A DNA stretch of 64,000 nt from Carboxylicivirga sp964602515 (GCA_964602515.1 CAZRRJ010000003.1:62001-126000); one strand, 5' to 3'; shown: positions 9,701 to 18,668, counted from the first letter of the stretch. Program-made: numbers and translations. Notes: a model not told the origin generated them from the letters alone.

Positions 9701-10686
9701 TCAACTCTAAAGAGGTGGGTAGTGGCGTGGGATTGATGCTTACCAAACAACTGGTAGAACTGCATAAAGGGAAAATCAGCTTTAAGAGTGAATTTGGCAA
9801 AGGTTCAGCTTTTACGGTAAAACTGCCGCTGGGCGACAAACATTACAACCCCGAAGAGATACGCCATTTTGAAAGTGAAGAGAGTACATTAACTCCTATC
9901 TATACCGACACGCATGAAGTGACCAAAAGCAATACCACAGGGCCTAAGCTATTGCTGGTGGAAGATAACCCCGAGTTACTCGACAACCTGGCCATTGAAC
10001 TAAGCAGTCAGTACCAGGTGCTGAAAGCGGCCGATGGTGAACAAGGCTATATGCTGGCAATGGAAGAAATGCCGGATATCATTGTATCGGATGTGATGAT
10101 GCCTAAAATGAATGGCCACCAGCTTTGCGTGAAGATCAAAGGCGAGCTGTCGACCTGCCATATACCTATTGTACTGCTAACAGCCCTTGACTCGCCTGAT
10201 TATAAACGCGAAGGACTGGAACACGGAGCCGATGCTTACCTGGAGAAACCTTTTGACATTAAGCTGCTGAAAGTACAGATAGCTAACCTGCTTAAGAACC
10301 GCCAGCTATTAAAGCAAAAGTTCCTGGAGCCTTCCACTAAGTTAGAAGAGGTATCAACCAACAGAACCGACCAGGTGTTTCTGGAGCAGATTAAAGCCTT
10401 TGTGATTACTAACATCGACAGTGAAAAACTAACTGTGGAGAATACGGCCCGTGAACTGGGTATGAGCCGCCCTGTGCTTTACCGCAAAATTAAGTCAATG
10501 ACCGACGTGTCGCCACAACAGTTTTTGATGACCATTAAGCTGCAGGAAGCGGCCCGCATCATGAAGGATGAAGGGAAAAACATAAGTGAAACGGCTTATA
10601 TGATTGGCTTTACTGACCCTAAGTATTTTAGCCAGACTTTTAAAAAGTATTTTGGAGTAACGCCCAGCCAGTATTTAAAAGGGTAG
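6733..10686 (+). CDS. Hybrid two-component system sensor/regulator (HTCS)
   Basis: A protein of 1317 residues containing all parts of a two-component system in one chain. After a signal peptide comes a periplasmic beta-propeller made of Reg_prop repeats (for example GLKNSRVVSVVQDKEGFMW, then many W-I-G/A-T-x-G motifs) and a Y_Y_Y-like domain near residues 715-780. One membrane segment follows near residues 788-810. The kinase core has the phosphoacceptor His821 in IAHDLRTPLS and ATPase motifs (NLLSNAFKYT, DTGEGIP, GSGVGLML). The receiver domain has E1077/D1078 and phosphoacceptor Asp1120 in VSDVMMPKMNG. A C-terminal AraC-type helix-turn-helix follows (about 1215-1317, ending KKYFGVTPSQYLKG). 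HTCS proteins sense oligosaccharides in the periplasm and activate the matching susCD genes. It is divergent from susC, with paired operator-like repeats in between. Confidence 0.97.
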   Translation: MHLLKRILFISILLFYVYSAPVRAQFNYSFQQLSVDEGLKNSRVVSVVQDKEGFMWLATHNGLDKFNGADIKHYSLSSPDGLFSNDDIINCLVLSDKYDILCGTKNGNLYAYDRKKDSYYKVLPFEHSDALFNIYAILSENEESIWIGTTGGLYHFDTNTSKISAVEQITQGVNEITPCNKEHLWIATTKGLYLLNKASRTIVDIKSETTLSAKLNDLDIMALHQEQDTLLIGTRNSQIFKCQLKGHELILLASQAFGNTEKNYPVTDIILTPDQQHYAVALDGVGLYITDKALTIEETYISDDDNLNSLSSNGVYELYYSHDNILWVATYGGGINIADPNKKQFYIAQHIPHIYNSLRNNVVNAIVEHEDQLWFGTKTGISVYRPQQSKWKWKHIPALKKTVEKPFHVMSMCKGMDESIWIASYGRGLIKINPETGKRQTIHKTSPGSYQTQTNYLYQVMCDSEGRIWTGGIWGGISIIDEQQQGSYMVNISNVRALCEYNDKVLIGTLFGLFIVDKETLEVSRPTNSLLLKSRIICMNVHPSTGNLFLGTDVYGLLEWDMTANTLEQYDDTNLPSSYIRSVLWDKQARMWVSSTGGLSVLNDSTRVFDNYNISDGLANTEFSENAACLHSSGQMIFGGPKGISWFYPEQITKSAQVTTPLITNVNLFGQQLQIQADGLLSENINSQRTLELEHDQNSLSFEFGAICYTNPQKVSYKWTLEGFEEQWNGPTSVREAIYSKLPHGNYTLKVMVTNDDGVWQPEVKTMQISIAPPFWKTPLAYVLYGIILVGLILLNMHYYHIIIQERHASEKQQFFISIAHDLRTPLSLIKLPVEKMVDEGGKSESEKRNLNLVKRNVDRLTNLVNQLLDFQKADLQKMQLQVEETDLGEFITERLESFAPLATEKQIEVNASLDENATALWLDRSKMEKVMFNLLSNAFKYTSTGGRIEVVTEVSGKYAIIHVKDTGEGIPTNQQKNIFQRYYRATNAINSKEVGSGVGLMLTKQLVELHKGKISFKSEFGKGSAFTVKLPLGDKHYNPEEIRHFESEESTLTPIYTDTHEVTKSNTTGPKLLLVEDNPELLDNLAIELSSQYQVLKAADGEQGYMLAMEEMPDIIVSDVMMPKMNGHQLCVKIKGELSTCHIPIVLLTALDSPDYKREGLEHGADAYLEKPFDIKLLKVQIANLLKNRQLLKQKFLEPSTKLEEVSTNRTDQVFLEQIKAFVITNIDSEKLTVENTARELGMSRPVLYRKIKSMTDVSPQQFLMTIKLQEAARIMKDEGKNISETAYMIGFTDPKYFSQTFKKYFGVTPSQYLKG

Positions 10687-11106
10687 TGAGTTCAAAGGTT
10701 TGAGCTCTTGGCTTTAGATATTGAATACGCATTAGCTAATGCACAATACAAAATTAAGCTTTTAACCTGAATCCGAGGTAAAATTTTGAATTTATCTCAT
10801 TACATATAAGTCTCTAAGGCATTCAACAGAACGTTGTTTCATATCGCTTGAAAGTAGTGAGTTTAAAGTGTTATTTGACGAAAGAAAACCGCTGTTTTCA
10901 AGTGAAATCCACAAGCTTTGAATAAAAAACTGTTTTGCTGTGTCAAATTTTATTGCATTAGTACACTATTCCTCTAAAATTATTCCTTGTAAATCTACTC
11001 TTTATTTCAATCTGAGTTTTAGAATTTAGATCCCCCTGTAATTGGTATAATTAGGCAAAAATTAGATCAAAGCAGCCTACTTTATCAAAACATATGGTAC
11101 ACACAT

Positions 11107-11150
11107 AAAAAAGAGGCTGTACAGTTTACTTCTTGTACAGCCTCTTTTTT
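11107..11150. terminator. Strong hairpin with T-tract, bidirectional terminator
   Basis: The arm AAAAGAGGCTGTACA pairs perfectly with TGTACAGCCTCTTTT around a loop of about 10 nt. A-runs and T-runs on both sides allow termination in either direction. The arm sequence is shared with the ends of the inverted-repeat element at 11645-11800. Confidence 0.75.
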
Positions 11151-11315
11151 AATATTCAGTAAAGGGTGCAAATGGTTAGCAGTGTGATTGCGAATAAGGT
11201 AATAAGGTTAAAACCATCATAACCATAAGCTACTAAAGAGGCTTTTTTGCAGGTGGTGGCAACTTAAGTAATAACACAAAAATAGTAGGAAGTAGTTTTA
11301 CTTTAAAGGTAAAAT

Positions 11316-11363
11316 AAAAATGACCTACTACTAACAGACAATCTGTCGAGGGTCATTTTTTTT
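11316..11363 (+). terminator. Hairpin with long T-tract, probable terminator
   Basis: AAAAATGACC pairs with GGTCATTTTT, followed by further T residues. An inner small stem (ACAGA/TCTGT) lies in the loop. It is about 630 nt past the HTCS stop, so it is more likely a backup terminator than the primary one. Confidence 0.6.
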
Positions 11364-11644
11364 ATCCGTAGTACAGGTATAACAGTATTCTTCATAATAC
11401 CTGCAAAACCCGGGCCTTTTTCAGCACATGTGACTTCATGTTTATACAAGCTACTCAACAGCTAATGCTAAATTATTAACACACAATAAGCGATTAGTGA
11501 AGAATAAAAAGGAGAAACGGTCTTGTGGTTTATTTACCCTGAATCTCTAAAGGGGCTTTAATTTTCAGCTTTGTTGCTTTAAGCTCTTAAAAGATTTTTG
11601 CTTTAAGTTTCAATAATATTACCAGGTGAAATTGTATATAAACC

Positions 11645-11800
11645 AAAAGAGGCTGTACAAAAAGTAAAGATTTAATTCTTTGTCAAAATTCAGTATTACT
11701 CCGACCCTGAAGGGGGGACTGAATTTCAACAACTTCCCTATAGGAATTTAAGGGTGAAAAGTTGTTGAAGACAAAGGACTCTGCTTTTTGTACGGCCTCT
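11645..11800. repeat. MITE-like inverted-repeat element
   Basis: The left end GAGGCTGTACAAAAAG (11649) and the right end, read on the other strand, GAGGCCGTACAAAAAG (from 11799) form near-perfect terminal inverted repeats. The match continues loosely inward (TTCTTTGTC versus TCCTTTGTC). An inner palindrome is present (CAACAACTT / AAGTTGTTG). Total length is about 150 bp with no ORF. This layout fits a non-autonomous miniature element or a REP-like structured repeat. I see no clear target-site duplication. Confidence 0.5.
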
Positions 11801-11831
11801 CAAAGTATGAGATTTAATAATGAATTACATA

Positions 11832-12782
11832 CTATTGTTTTTTAGCAATGCGACAGTAATTAATTACAAGCGTATTATAAGCCTTACCAACATATGGGTG
11901 GTCGCTAGGTGCTGTTATCTGTGTTAAATAACCTGTGTCAAACACAATTTCCTGCTTATCCATATCAAAGGTTCCTAAAACCTGTGTGTATCGCTTTACA
12001 ACATCATTACCTTCTTCATCAACATCCCAGGTCCAGCCAAAGAATGTAAGTTCAATTGGCATACCAAAGTAAGGATCTATTACATTGTAATACTTTTCTC
12101 CTTCCATAATCACCTCACCGGTCTCCATGTCTAATTGCACCCGCACCTCCTGGGACAGTCCAAGTAAGCCTTTAATTAATAGTCGATTGTCACGTCCCAA
12201 GATAGTATCTCCACGTATTTCAACTGGTAAAACGTAAGGTGCAATAAAATCTCCGTTATCATCCTTCATGATGGATTGTTCAGTTGACTCAAAATTAGCT
12301 CCAATTAATGCAGCTAAAGGGTGCTCATTATCACTAATGGTAACTACATGGCTTGTTTTGGTATTATTAGCTAAGCCTATGCTTGCTCCAATATTGTTAT
12401 CTTTTAAAACAATCTTAAATTTCTTATCATTATCACGATGATCATTATCAATCATCTTAATTTCTATATTCTTTATCCAATCTCCTTCAAAACTAATTGT
12501 TCGATTGGTTGTTTTTACTATATAGTCAACACCCTCAACAGCCGGATTATCATACTCCTCTGTCTCTATATCAAATGTTACTTCACCAACACCAGTTGTT
12601 TTTGACAACGAAACAGGTATCCTTAGGGTACGAATATCATTTTCTAATATTGATGACTTGCCTGTTTCGAAAGAGAAAAAAGCATCATTGTTGTTGAACA
12701 TCTGTTTTTCGGCATCATCACATGAGATTAGAAGCATAGTTCCAATCAGCATTACTGTAAATATTTTTGCTATTTGTTTCAT
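11832..12782 (-). CDS. Calx-beta-like surface lipoprotein of the second SusCD locus
   Basis: From the ATG at 12782 this is a 316-residue protein starting MKQIAKIFTVMLIG, with lipobox LLISC and acidic residues right after the Cys (DDAE), which fits surface export. An in-frame GTG at 12803 would add seven residues but spoils the signal peptide. Residues about 35-150 look like a Calx-beta-type fold (EYDNPAVEGVDYIV; IEIKMIDNDHRDNDKKFKI; HVVTISDNEH). The remaining C-terminal half is of unknown fold, possibly a ligand-binding barrel (VLGTFDMDKQEIVFDTGYL). It lies about 210 nt after the SusD gene on the same strand. Lipoproteins in this position are often accessory surface ligand binders, but I cannot name its ligand. 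Confidence 0.8.
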   Translation of the reverse strand: MKQIAKIFTVMLIGTMLLISCDDAEKQMFNNNDAFFSFETGKSSILENDIRTLRIPVSLSKTTGVGEVTFDIETEEYDNPAVEGVDYIVKTTNRTISFEGDWIKNIEIKMIDNDHRDNDKKFKIVLKDNNIGASIGLANNTKTSHVVTISDNEHPLAALIGANFESTEQSIMKDDNGDFIAPYVLPVEIRGDTILGRDNRLLIKGLLGLSQEVRVQLDMETGEVIMEGEKYYNVIDPYFGMPIELTFFGWTWDVDEEGNDVVKRYTQVLGTFDMDKQEIVFDTGYLTQITAPSDHPYVGKAYNTLVINYCRIAKKQ

Positions 12783-12990
12783 ATGTTTAAATTTGTTTTT
12801 CACTGGTCATATGAAACTCGCCTAAAAAATGGTTACCCTCGTGTGAGAACTTCTTAGCTTACGCTGATTTTCAATTCTCTTGGCTCGTTTCATGCTTTTA
12901 TGCATAATAAATAAATTGAATATGTTGTTGAGATATTAATAGACGATTAATAACCTTTATCACTTCCATCTATTCAATGCAAATCAATCT

Positions 12991-14391
12991 TCAATTACTA
13001 TATCCAGTATTTTGAACCATATTTTCATTTGCAAACATTTCAGCCTGGGGAATAGGAAATACAAACCGATAATCACCTGCTGACAAAGAACTTGCAGTAT
13101 TACCCGGCGCATCATCTGTATTACGCTCAACACCTAGCCCCCAACGACGCAAATCATAAAAACGATGTCCTTCGTAAGCTAATTCACGACGACGCTCATC
13201 TTGCACAGCCTTTAATGCTAACTCAGGCGTTGACATATCCAGTATTAGTGGCGAAACAATCCGGCTAGCCCGTAAGCTGTTTAATTCAGCCTCTGCGGCA
13301 GTATACATCTGCTTGTTTACGTAGGCTTCTGCTTTTATTAAAAGCATTTCAGAAAGGCGGAATACCTTTAAATCAACTACATTAGTTTTACCATCAACCC
13401 GGCCATTGTGTTTAGCAACCACATCCTTTCCATCACCATCTTTGTTAAAGTAAACTGAATAACGATAATCATCATCTGTATACATATTCATTAAATCATA
13501 TGAAGGATGAAAAAAGATATCTCCGTTAGTACTGCGCGTATAAAATTCACCAAGAGTTGCATTTTCTCGACGCACACGGAAAATCACTTCCACGTCTTCC
13601 GCTGCTTCATCATTCCAAACGCCTTCAATTTCATTTATTGTTTCCTCATCAATAACTTTAACGGTTGCCAGGCGAAAACCACCTAACTCCTGAGCCTTGT
13701 TAGCGGCATCAATGGCCATATCCCAATCACTCATATATTGTGCTACACGAGCCTTTAAAGCATAAGCTGCTGATTGAGTAATCCTGTAGTTACGATCAGT
13801 CTTTTGATCCAAATGTGGGATAGCGCTATCAATGTCTGCCAAAATATACTGATACACCTCATGCTGTGTTAAACGAGAAGGATTAGTCACACCCGACTCA
13901 AATTTATAAGGAATACCAATAGCATCACTTGCAAAATTGGGACAATACAAGCGCACCACCTCAAAATGACCATATGCACGGGTAAACAAACACTCTGCCT
14001 GTACACGCTGAACAGTTGCATCCTCTTGATCAAACTTATGTGAAACTGCTATTATCCTGTTGGCTCTATCAACTAGTGCACCATTGCTATTCCAGGTTCT
14101 GGCCAAATCATCGGTTGATGAGTTATAAGTCCAGTTATGAACCTGCACGCCTTGCCCGGTATTTGATAATGAATAACGTAAATCGTCGCCAGCCCAGTCG
14201 CTCATTCCAACAATACCATGTCCATTATAGGTTGCCATAATACCAACCATTCCCTTCTCCAAATCATCAACTGTTTGAAAAGCGGCATTATCACCAATTG
14301 AATCGATTGGTTCCAAATCAAGGGAGCAGGCTGTTGCTAAAAAAGTAATTATACTTAGTCCTGCTAATATGTTTCTACTTATCATCTTCAT
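12991..14391 (-). CDS. SusD/RagB family outer-membrane lipoprotein (second locus)
   Basis: A protein of 466 residues with signal peptide and lipobox ATAC (Cys22), followed by SLDLEP. SusD features include CLFTRAYGHFEVVRLYC and, near the C-terminus, RLSEMLLIKAEAYV, ERRRELAYEGHRFYDLRRWG and FPIPQAEMFANENM. It starts 12 nt after the SusC stop, so the two genes are cotranscribed. It would form the surface lid of that SusC. The ligand could be a peptide rather than a glycan, because the nearest enzyme gene is a secreted protease, but that is inference from neighbourhood only. Confidence 0.95.
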   Translation of the reverse strand: MKMISRNILAGLSIITFLATACSLDLEPIDSIGDNAAFQTVDDLEKGMVGIMATYNGHGIVGMSDWAGDDLRYSLSNTGQGVQVHNWTYNSSTDDLARTWNSNGALVDRANRIIAVSHKFDQEDATVQRVQAECLFTRAYGHFEVVRLYCPNFASDAIGIPYKFESGVTNPSRLTQHEVYQYILADIDSAIPHLDQKTDRNYRITQSAAYALKARVAQYMSDWDMAIDAANKAQELGGFRLATVKVIDEETINEIEGVWNDEAAEDVEVIFRVRRENATLGEFYTRSTNGDIFFHPSYDLMNMYTDDDYRYSVYFNKDGDGKDVVAKHNGRVDGKTNVVDLKVFRLSEMLLIKAEAYVNKQMYTAAEAELNSLRASRIVSPLILDMSTPELALKAVQDERRRELAYEGHRFYDLRRWGLGVERNTDDAPGNTASSLSAGDYRFVFPIPQAEMFANENMVQNTGYSN

Positions 14392-14402
14392 GTCATTAGT
14401 TA

Positions 14403-17400
14403 TTAAAATGATACATCAATACCAAATGAGAACGTACGCGGTGTAGGGTACTCAAAACTGGCAATATTATTGCTATCTTCCGGATCAAATCCAGTCCATT
14501 TAGTCCAGGTAAACAGGTTCTGAGCCTGCGCATACACACGAATATTATTAATAAACCCGGTTTTTTGCAGAACATTTTTTGGGAGGTTATAAGCCAACAT
14601 CAGGTTACGAAAACGCATGTATGAAGCATCTTCAATATCTTTTGATGAGAACTCACGTGGCGAATGGACTCCCTGAATATCAGTAATATCACCGGGCTGT
14701 CGCCATACGTCTAACATTGCAGTTGACATGTTAAATTGTGAGAAATTAGGATTCTCCTGGAAATACTTCTGATTATTGAAACGGTAAAAACCTTGTGCAA
14801 AGGTAAACTGAGCACTTAACTCTAAACCTTTGTAACTCACAGAGGTGTTAATGCCTCCTGTAAAAGGAGGATCCGAAGTACCAAATTCGGCAACACTATC
14901 ATCAGCACTATAATTCTCAGTTACTTCTCCATTCTTTGTGTAATACAACGCATTACCATTGGCCGGATTTACACCTGCCCACTTCACAATATAATGCGAG
15001 CCCATAGGCAATCCTTCCTTAACAATGGAGGTACCTGATTCAAACTCTGATACCTGCCCCAGATCCAGGATCTCGTTATCGTTATATGATAGGTTTGTTC
15101 CAACAGTCCATGTTAAATTTTCACGTCGAATTAGGTCATAATTAACAAGGAATTCGATACCACGATTACGCATCTTACCTGCATTGGTTCGTTTGGAATT
15201 GCCTACCACGCCATCCCAGGCCGAAAATGTTTGAACAATAAACAAATCGGAGGTAATATCATTATAAATGTCTAATGAACCGTTTAAGCGGTTAGCAAAT
15301 AAGTTATATTCAAATCCGGCATTGAACTTACGACCAACCTCCCACTTCACATTTGGATCTCCTGTTTGTGACAAGCTATACCCCCCATCACCAAGGTAAG
15401 AAACATTGTTCCAAAGAGTGAACGACTCATAATTATCTACAGCCTGGTTACCTGTAGTACCATAACTGATACGAAACTTAAGGTTATTTACCCATGGAGA
15501 TGATGCCATAAAATTCTCACGAGTAATATCCCATGTAAAACCAGCCGAATAAAGTACTACGTTCTGATAATTAGCACCAAAAGCTGATGACCCATCTCGA
15601 CGTAAACTACCACTAAAGGTATATTTATCATCAAGTGTATAGTTAATTAATGAAAAGACAGAAAACATGGCGCGCTCAGCTTTTCCTCCACCTACAGTTG
15701 GTATAAAGTTATTTTCTATTGTACCCGGGGTTACTGCGCTAATCGTTTCCGGTAATTTTGGTTCTAATCCATACCCTGTAAAACCAAATGAGAAATACTG
15801 ATTTCTAATGTATTCCGAACCAATAACAGCTGATAATAAATGGCGCTCTGCAATAACCTTTTTATAGTCAAGTGTATTGGTAAAATTACTTTCAATGCGA
15901 CGATTATATGATTCACTGATTGAACCCTGACGGGCTACATCTCCATCACCTGCCTGCGTTGATACCCATGCATCCGGGCTAATCCAACGCTCTCCAAGTG
16001 TATTGCGATAATCAATCCCATACTGTGTTTTAGCTGTTAAACCACTAATAATATCCCACGATAGGTTAAACGCCCCAACAAACTTTGTTTCTTCAACTTT
16101 ATTAGTCGAATTATTTGCCTGATCAAGCATGTTAGCTCCCGTTTTACTGTATGGATTAAAGTACTCGCTATTTTGTTGTTCTGACAGGTATGGATTCTGA
16201 TAATGATAAAAACCAGGTGATACATGCCCATTAGTATCGTATGGCTCTTCCCAGGGGTTAGCCAGGTAAACAGCAGCAAAAGGGTTCATCAGGGCCGTAC
16301 CGCCCTCACTTTCAATCAGGTTCTTTTTTGACTGACCTAAGGAAGTTGTCATTCCGAATTTAACCTTATCAGAAATTTTATGATCCAGGTTTAAACGTCC
16401 GGCATGACGCTGCAGGTCGGAACGATCAGCTAAACCTTCCTGGTAATAATTTTGGTAAGCTAAATAAAATCGTGTTTTCTCAGAACCACCAGAGAAATTC
16501 ACCTCGTTACTAATTGTTTTACCAGTTCTGAATATGATATCGGACCAGTTGGTTTTTATAGCTCTAAGACGAGCCAACTCATCAGCCTGTGCCATACGAG
16601 CATCGGCCGAAAGTATCTTATAGTTAGGATTAAGAGAGCTCAACTCCCAACCTGGTCCTTTCATGGCAATCTCTTCGAACCATAACTTCTCAGCGGAGTT
16701 CATCATCTCAAACTTCTCTTCTGTTTTCATGGAGAAACCTGTTTGATGACGCACATTAACATTAGTTTTTCCTTCTTTACCACGCTTAGTGGTAATTAAA
16801 ATAACCCCGTTAGAAGCACGTGAACCATAAATAGACGTCGAAGACGCATCCTTTAATACACTCACGGTTTCAAAATCATTGGCATTAAGCGAAGCAAAAG
16901 CACCTCCTTCAATAGGTACTCCATCAACTACATAAAGAGGTTCATTGTTCGACATAATAGAACTATTACCACGAATACGCACTTTGGTATTTCCAGAACC
17001 CGGCTGTCCGGAACCTGATGATATTTGAAGTCCGGTTGTTTTTCCTTGCAACATTTGGTCAAAAGTAGCCACCGGCATTTGCTCCAATTCTTTGGCTTGC
17101 ACCACTGAAATAGCTCCTTTTAGTCCCACTTTGCCTTTACTACCATAAGCGGTAACTACAACCTCTTCAACGCCAACAGACTCCATTTGTAGCATCACAT
17201 TAATATGTTTTTGGTCGGTTATAGCTATTTCTTGCGTTTTCATCCCCACAAAGGAATAGACTAAAATTTCTGCATCAGCAGGAACTTCTAACGTATAAGT
17301 ACCATCAAACATGGTGATGGTTCCTATGGTTGTTCCTTTAACCAAAATGGTTGCACCTGGTATAGGTAAACCATCAGCAGCATCGGTTATCATTCCTGTA

Positions 17401-17477
17401 ATAGTTTGGTTTTGGGCACTAATTTCTCCAATCCCAATAACCAGAAAGAACAATAACGCATGTAAAATACGTTTCAT
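14403..17477 (-). CDS. SusC/RagA family TonB-dependent transporter (second locus)
   Basis: A protein of 1024 residues. The signal peptide (MKRILHALLFFLVIGIGEISAQ) is followed by a carboxypeptidase-regulatory-like domain (GMITDAADGLPIPGATILVKG). The plug follows, with VEEVVVTAYGSKGKVGLKG, NNEPLYVVDGVPI and VLKDASSTSIYGSRASNGVI. The long outer-membrane barrel ends RTFSFGIDVSF. It imports a large substrate across the outer membrane with TonB energy. The gene heads a susC-susD-lipoprotein unit on the minus strand. The GAACGAT-type operator found at the first PUL is not present upstream, so this locus is under different control. Confidence 0.96.
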   Translation of the reverse strand: MKRILHALLFFLVIGIGEISAQNQTITGMITDAADGLPIPGATILVKGTTIGTITMFDGTYTLEVPADAEILVYSFVGMKTQEIAITDQKHINVMLQMESVGVEEVVVTAYGSKGKVGLKGAISVVQAKELEQMPVATFDQMLQGKTTGLQISSGSGQPGSGNTKVRIRGNSSIMSNNEPLYVVDGVPIEGGAFASLNANDFETVSVLKDASSTSIYGSRASNGVILITTKRGKEGKTNVNVRHQTGFSMKTEEKFEMMNSAEKLWFEEIAMKGPGWELSSLNPNYKILSADARMAQADELARLRAIKTNWSDIIFRTGKTISNEVNFSGGSEKTRFYLAYQNYYQEGLADRSDLQRHAGRLNLDHKISDKVKFGMTTSLGQSKKNLIESEGGTALMNPFAAVYLANPWEEPYDTNGHVSPGFYHYQNPYLSEQQNSEYFNPYSKTGANMLDQANNSTNKVEETKFVGAFNLSWDIISGLTAKTQYGIDYRNTLGERWISPDAWVSTQAGDGDVARQGSISESYNRRIESNFTNTLDYKKVIAERHLLSAVIGSEYIRNQYFSFGFTGYGLEPKLPETISAVTPGTIENNFIPTVGGGKAERAMFSVFSLINYTLDDKYTFSGSLRRDGSSAFGANYQNVVLYSAGFTWDITRENFMASSPWVNNLKFRISYGTTGNQAVDNYESFTLWNNVSYLGDGGYSLSQTGDPNVKWEVGRKFNAGFEYNLFANRLNGSLDIYNDITSDLFIVQTFSAWDGVVGNSKRTNAGKMRNRGIEFLVNYDLIRRENLTWTVGTNLSYNDNEILDLGQVSEFESGTSIVKEGLPMGSHYIVKWAGVNPANGNALYYTKNGEVTENYSADDSVAEFGTSDPPFTGGINTSVSYKGLELSAQFTFAQGFYRFNNQKYFQENPNFSQFNMSTAMLDVWRQPGDITDIQGVHSPREFSSKDIEDASYMRFRNLMLAYNLPKNVLQKTGFINNIRVYAQAQNLFTWTKWTGFDPEDSNNIASFEYPTPRTFSFGIDVSF

Positions 17478-17572
17478 AAATTTAGTTTTTAAATATTTGA
17501 ACTAGACTTTTTATCTTATTCATCACTTGCAATAATTGAAGTTTAAATCAAAAACAAGGAGCGTTTATTTTC

Positions 17573-17704
17573 TTATCTTTTATCTCCTTTTAATTGCTTT
17601 ATTCCTTTTAGAATCTTTTTCAATGCTCCCTTCTGAACATCATTACTCTCAATCAGTCGTCTAATGATTTCATCTGAGATCTCTTCGTTTTTCTTTTTAG
17701 ACAT
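17573..17704 (-). CDS. Small charged protein of 43 residues, unknown
   Basis: The ORF runs from ATG at 17704 to TAA at 17573. The peptide begins MSKKKNEEISDEIIRRLIES and ends ILKGIKQLKGDKR. It is very rich in Lys, Glu and Ile and should be helical and soluble. It lies on the same strand as susC, about 95 nt upstream of its start, in an otherwise empty leader. The regular amphipathic pattern and codon use look like a real gene, but there is no ribosome-binding site to judge by and no family that I recognise. It could also be a leader peptide acting on susC expression. Confidence 0.45.
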   Translation of the reverse strand: MSKKKNEEISDEIIRRLIESNDVQKGALKKILKGIKQLKGDKR

Positions 17705-18064
17705 CTTGACAATATTTTTACTGAATTAAATAATGGCTCCCATCACATACTTTAATTTTGAGCCAGTTTATCCCCATCGGTTTATCCATATAGCAAAGTT
17801 GACACAACGATATTACTGCGATTTTTAAAGCACTCATAGAGTTACCACTTCAAGGAGTCTGTATCAACATATCTCAACCATTCCCCCTGCTTACCTACTA
17901 ATGATGTGATACCTGATTTTTCAATATTATTATTCTCATACTATCTATAATGCTGTAACTAAAGTTCTTTAGCCGGCTCGGCAAAGTAGTTTTTGTCATG
18001 ACATATAATTAAAACTCTTAAATGATCAGATACACATCGTTAGGGTAGTATATTAAATACAAGC

Positions 18065-18094
18065 CAAACATAAAAAGCCGAACCTATCTTACAA
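18065..18094 (-). promoter_or_regulatory. Candidate promoter for the second susC unit, overlapping a terminator
   Basis: On the minus strand a TTG followed after 19 nt by TATGTTTG fits the Bacteroidota -33/-7 promoter pattern, including an exact TAnnTTTG. It lies in and just after the terminator hairpin of the upstream gene. It would give a leader of roughly 350 nt before the small ORF and 580 nt before susC. Confidence 0.35.
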
Positions 18095-18103
18095 GCCGGC
18101 TTT
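18071..18103 (-). terminator. Hairpin terminator after the DUF4625-like gene
   Basis: Read on the minus strand, AAAGCCG pairs with CGGCTTT and is followed by further T residues. It lies 18 nt after the stop of the 140-residue lipoprotein gene. Confidence 0.6.
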
Positions 18104-18120
18104 GAACATCAAATAATCGC

Positions 18121-18543
18121 TTATTTAATCAACATGTCAATTTCATAAATGGAATAATTATTAGCCTCATCCAGTACTTTAAATGACAAGCGATAATCTC
18201 CATAATAAATGTTGGCAGGAATATCTTCTAAAATACGTACTCCTTTTAAACTCAACTGATTTCCACTCAATGGAATTTTATACATGTCAACATCCCAGTC
18301 AGTATCCCAACCTTTTAATGAGCGTATACTTGCTATTGATACCTGGCACTCTTTTAATGCAACATTATCAACAAAGTAAGCATTAATCAATATGGAGGCA
18401 CCAGGGCTATATATTCCACTTTCGCGGGTTAACTGAATTTCTGCCGATGGTTTTTCCAGATCAATGTTTTTATCATCACCTCCGCACGATGCGAATAATA
18501 TAATAAGAAATGATGCGAATATTATTTTATTTAGCCATTTCAT
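18121..18543 (-). CDS. DUF4625-like small lipoprotein
   Basis: A protein of 140 residues with lipobox FASC (Cys20) and the following GGDD, typical of surface-exposed Bacteroidota lipoproteins. The mature part is a single beta-sandwich-like domain. Its features are PSAEIQLTRESGIYSPGASI, a DNVALKECQVSI segment and a C-terminal YYGDYRLSFKVLDEANNYS, which I recognise as DUF4625-like. It is about 125 nt downstream of the giant protease gene on the same strand, so it may be cotranscribed with it. The function of this family is not known to me. A binding or structural role at the surface is a guess. Confidence 0.7.
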   Translation of the reverse strand: MKWLNKIIFASFLIILFASCGGDDKNIDLEKPSAEIQLTRESGIYSPGASILINAYFVDNVALKECQVSIASIRSLKGWDTDWDVDMYKIPLSGNQLSLKGVRILEDIPANIYYGDYRLSFKVLDEANNYSIYEIDMLIK

Positions 18544-18668
18544 AATCTAATTGATTTTAAAAAAGGTAACTATTATAAAGTAAAGCCGAAAAGTTAATCT
18601 AGAAAGAAGAAGATCTCTTCGGCTCTACACAACACAACTATTATTTTTTATTTCCTTCTAAAATTTAT

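Larger units (their letters stand above)
10687..11831. other. Long intergenic spacer between converging genes, no coding sequence seen
   Basis: The spacer is 1.1 kb between the end of the HTCS gene (+) and the end of the lipoprotein gene (-). I find no convincing ORF. It contains two strong hairpins of terminator type and one MITE-like inverted-repeat element, each listed separately. The rest, 10687-11100, is AT-rich without recognisable features. Confidence 0.6.
17478..18120. other. Leader region of the second susC, holding a small ORF
   Basis: The 640-nt region between the DUF4625-like gene and susC contains a 43-codon ORF on the minus strand (17573-17704), a terminator at 18071-18103 and a candidate promoter overlapping it. 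Nothing else is recognisable. Confidence 0.5.
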
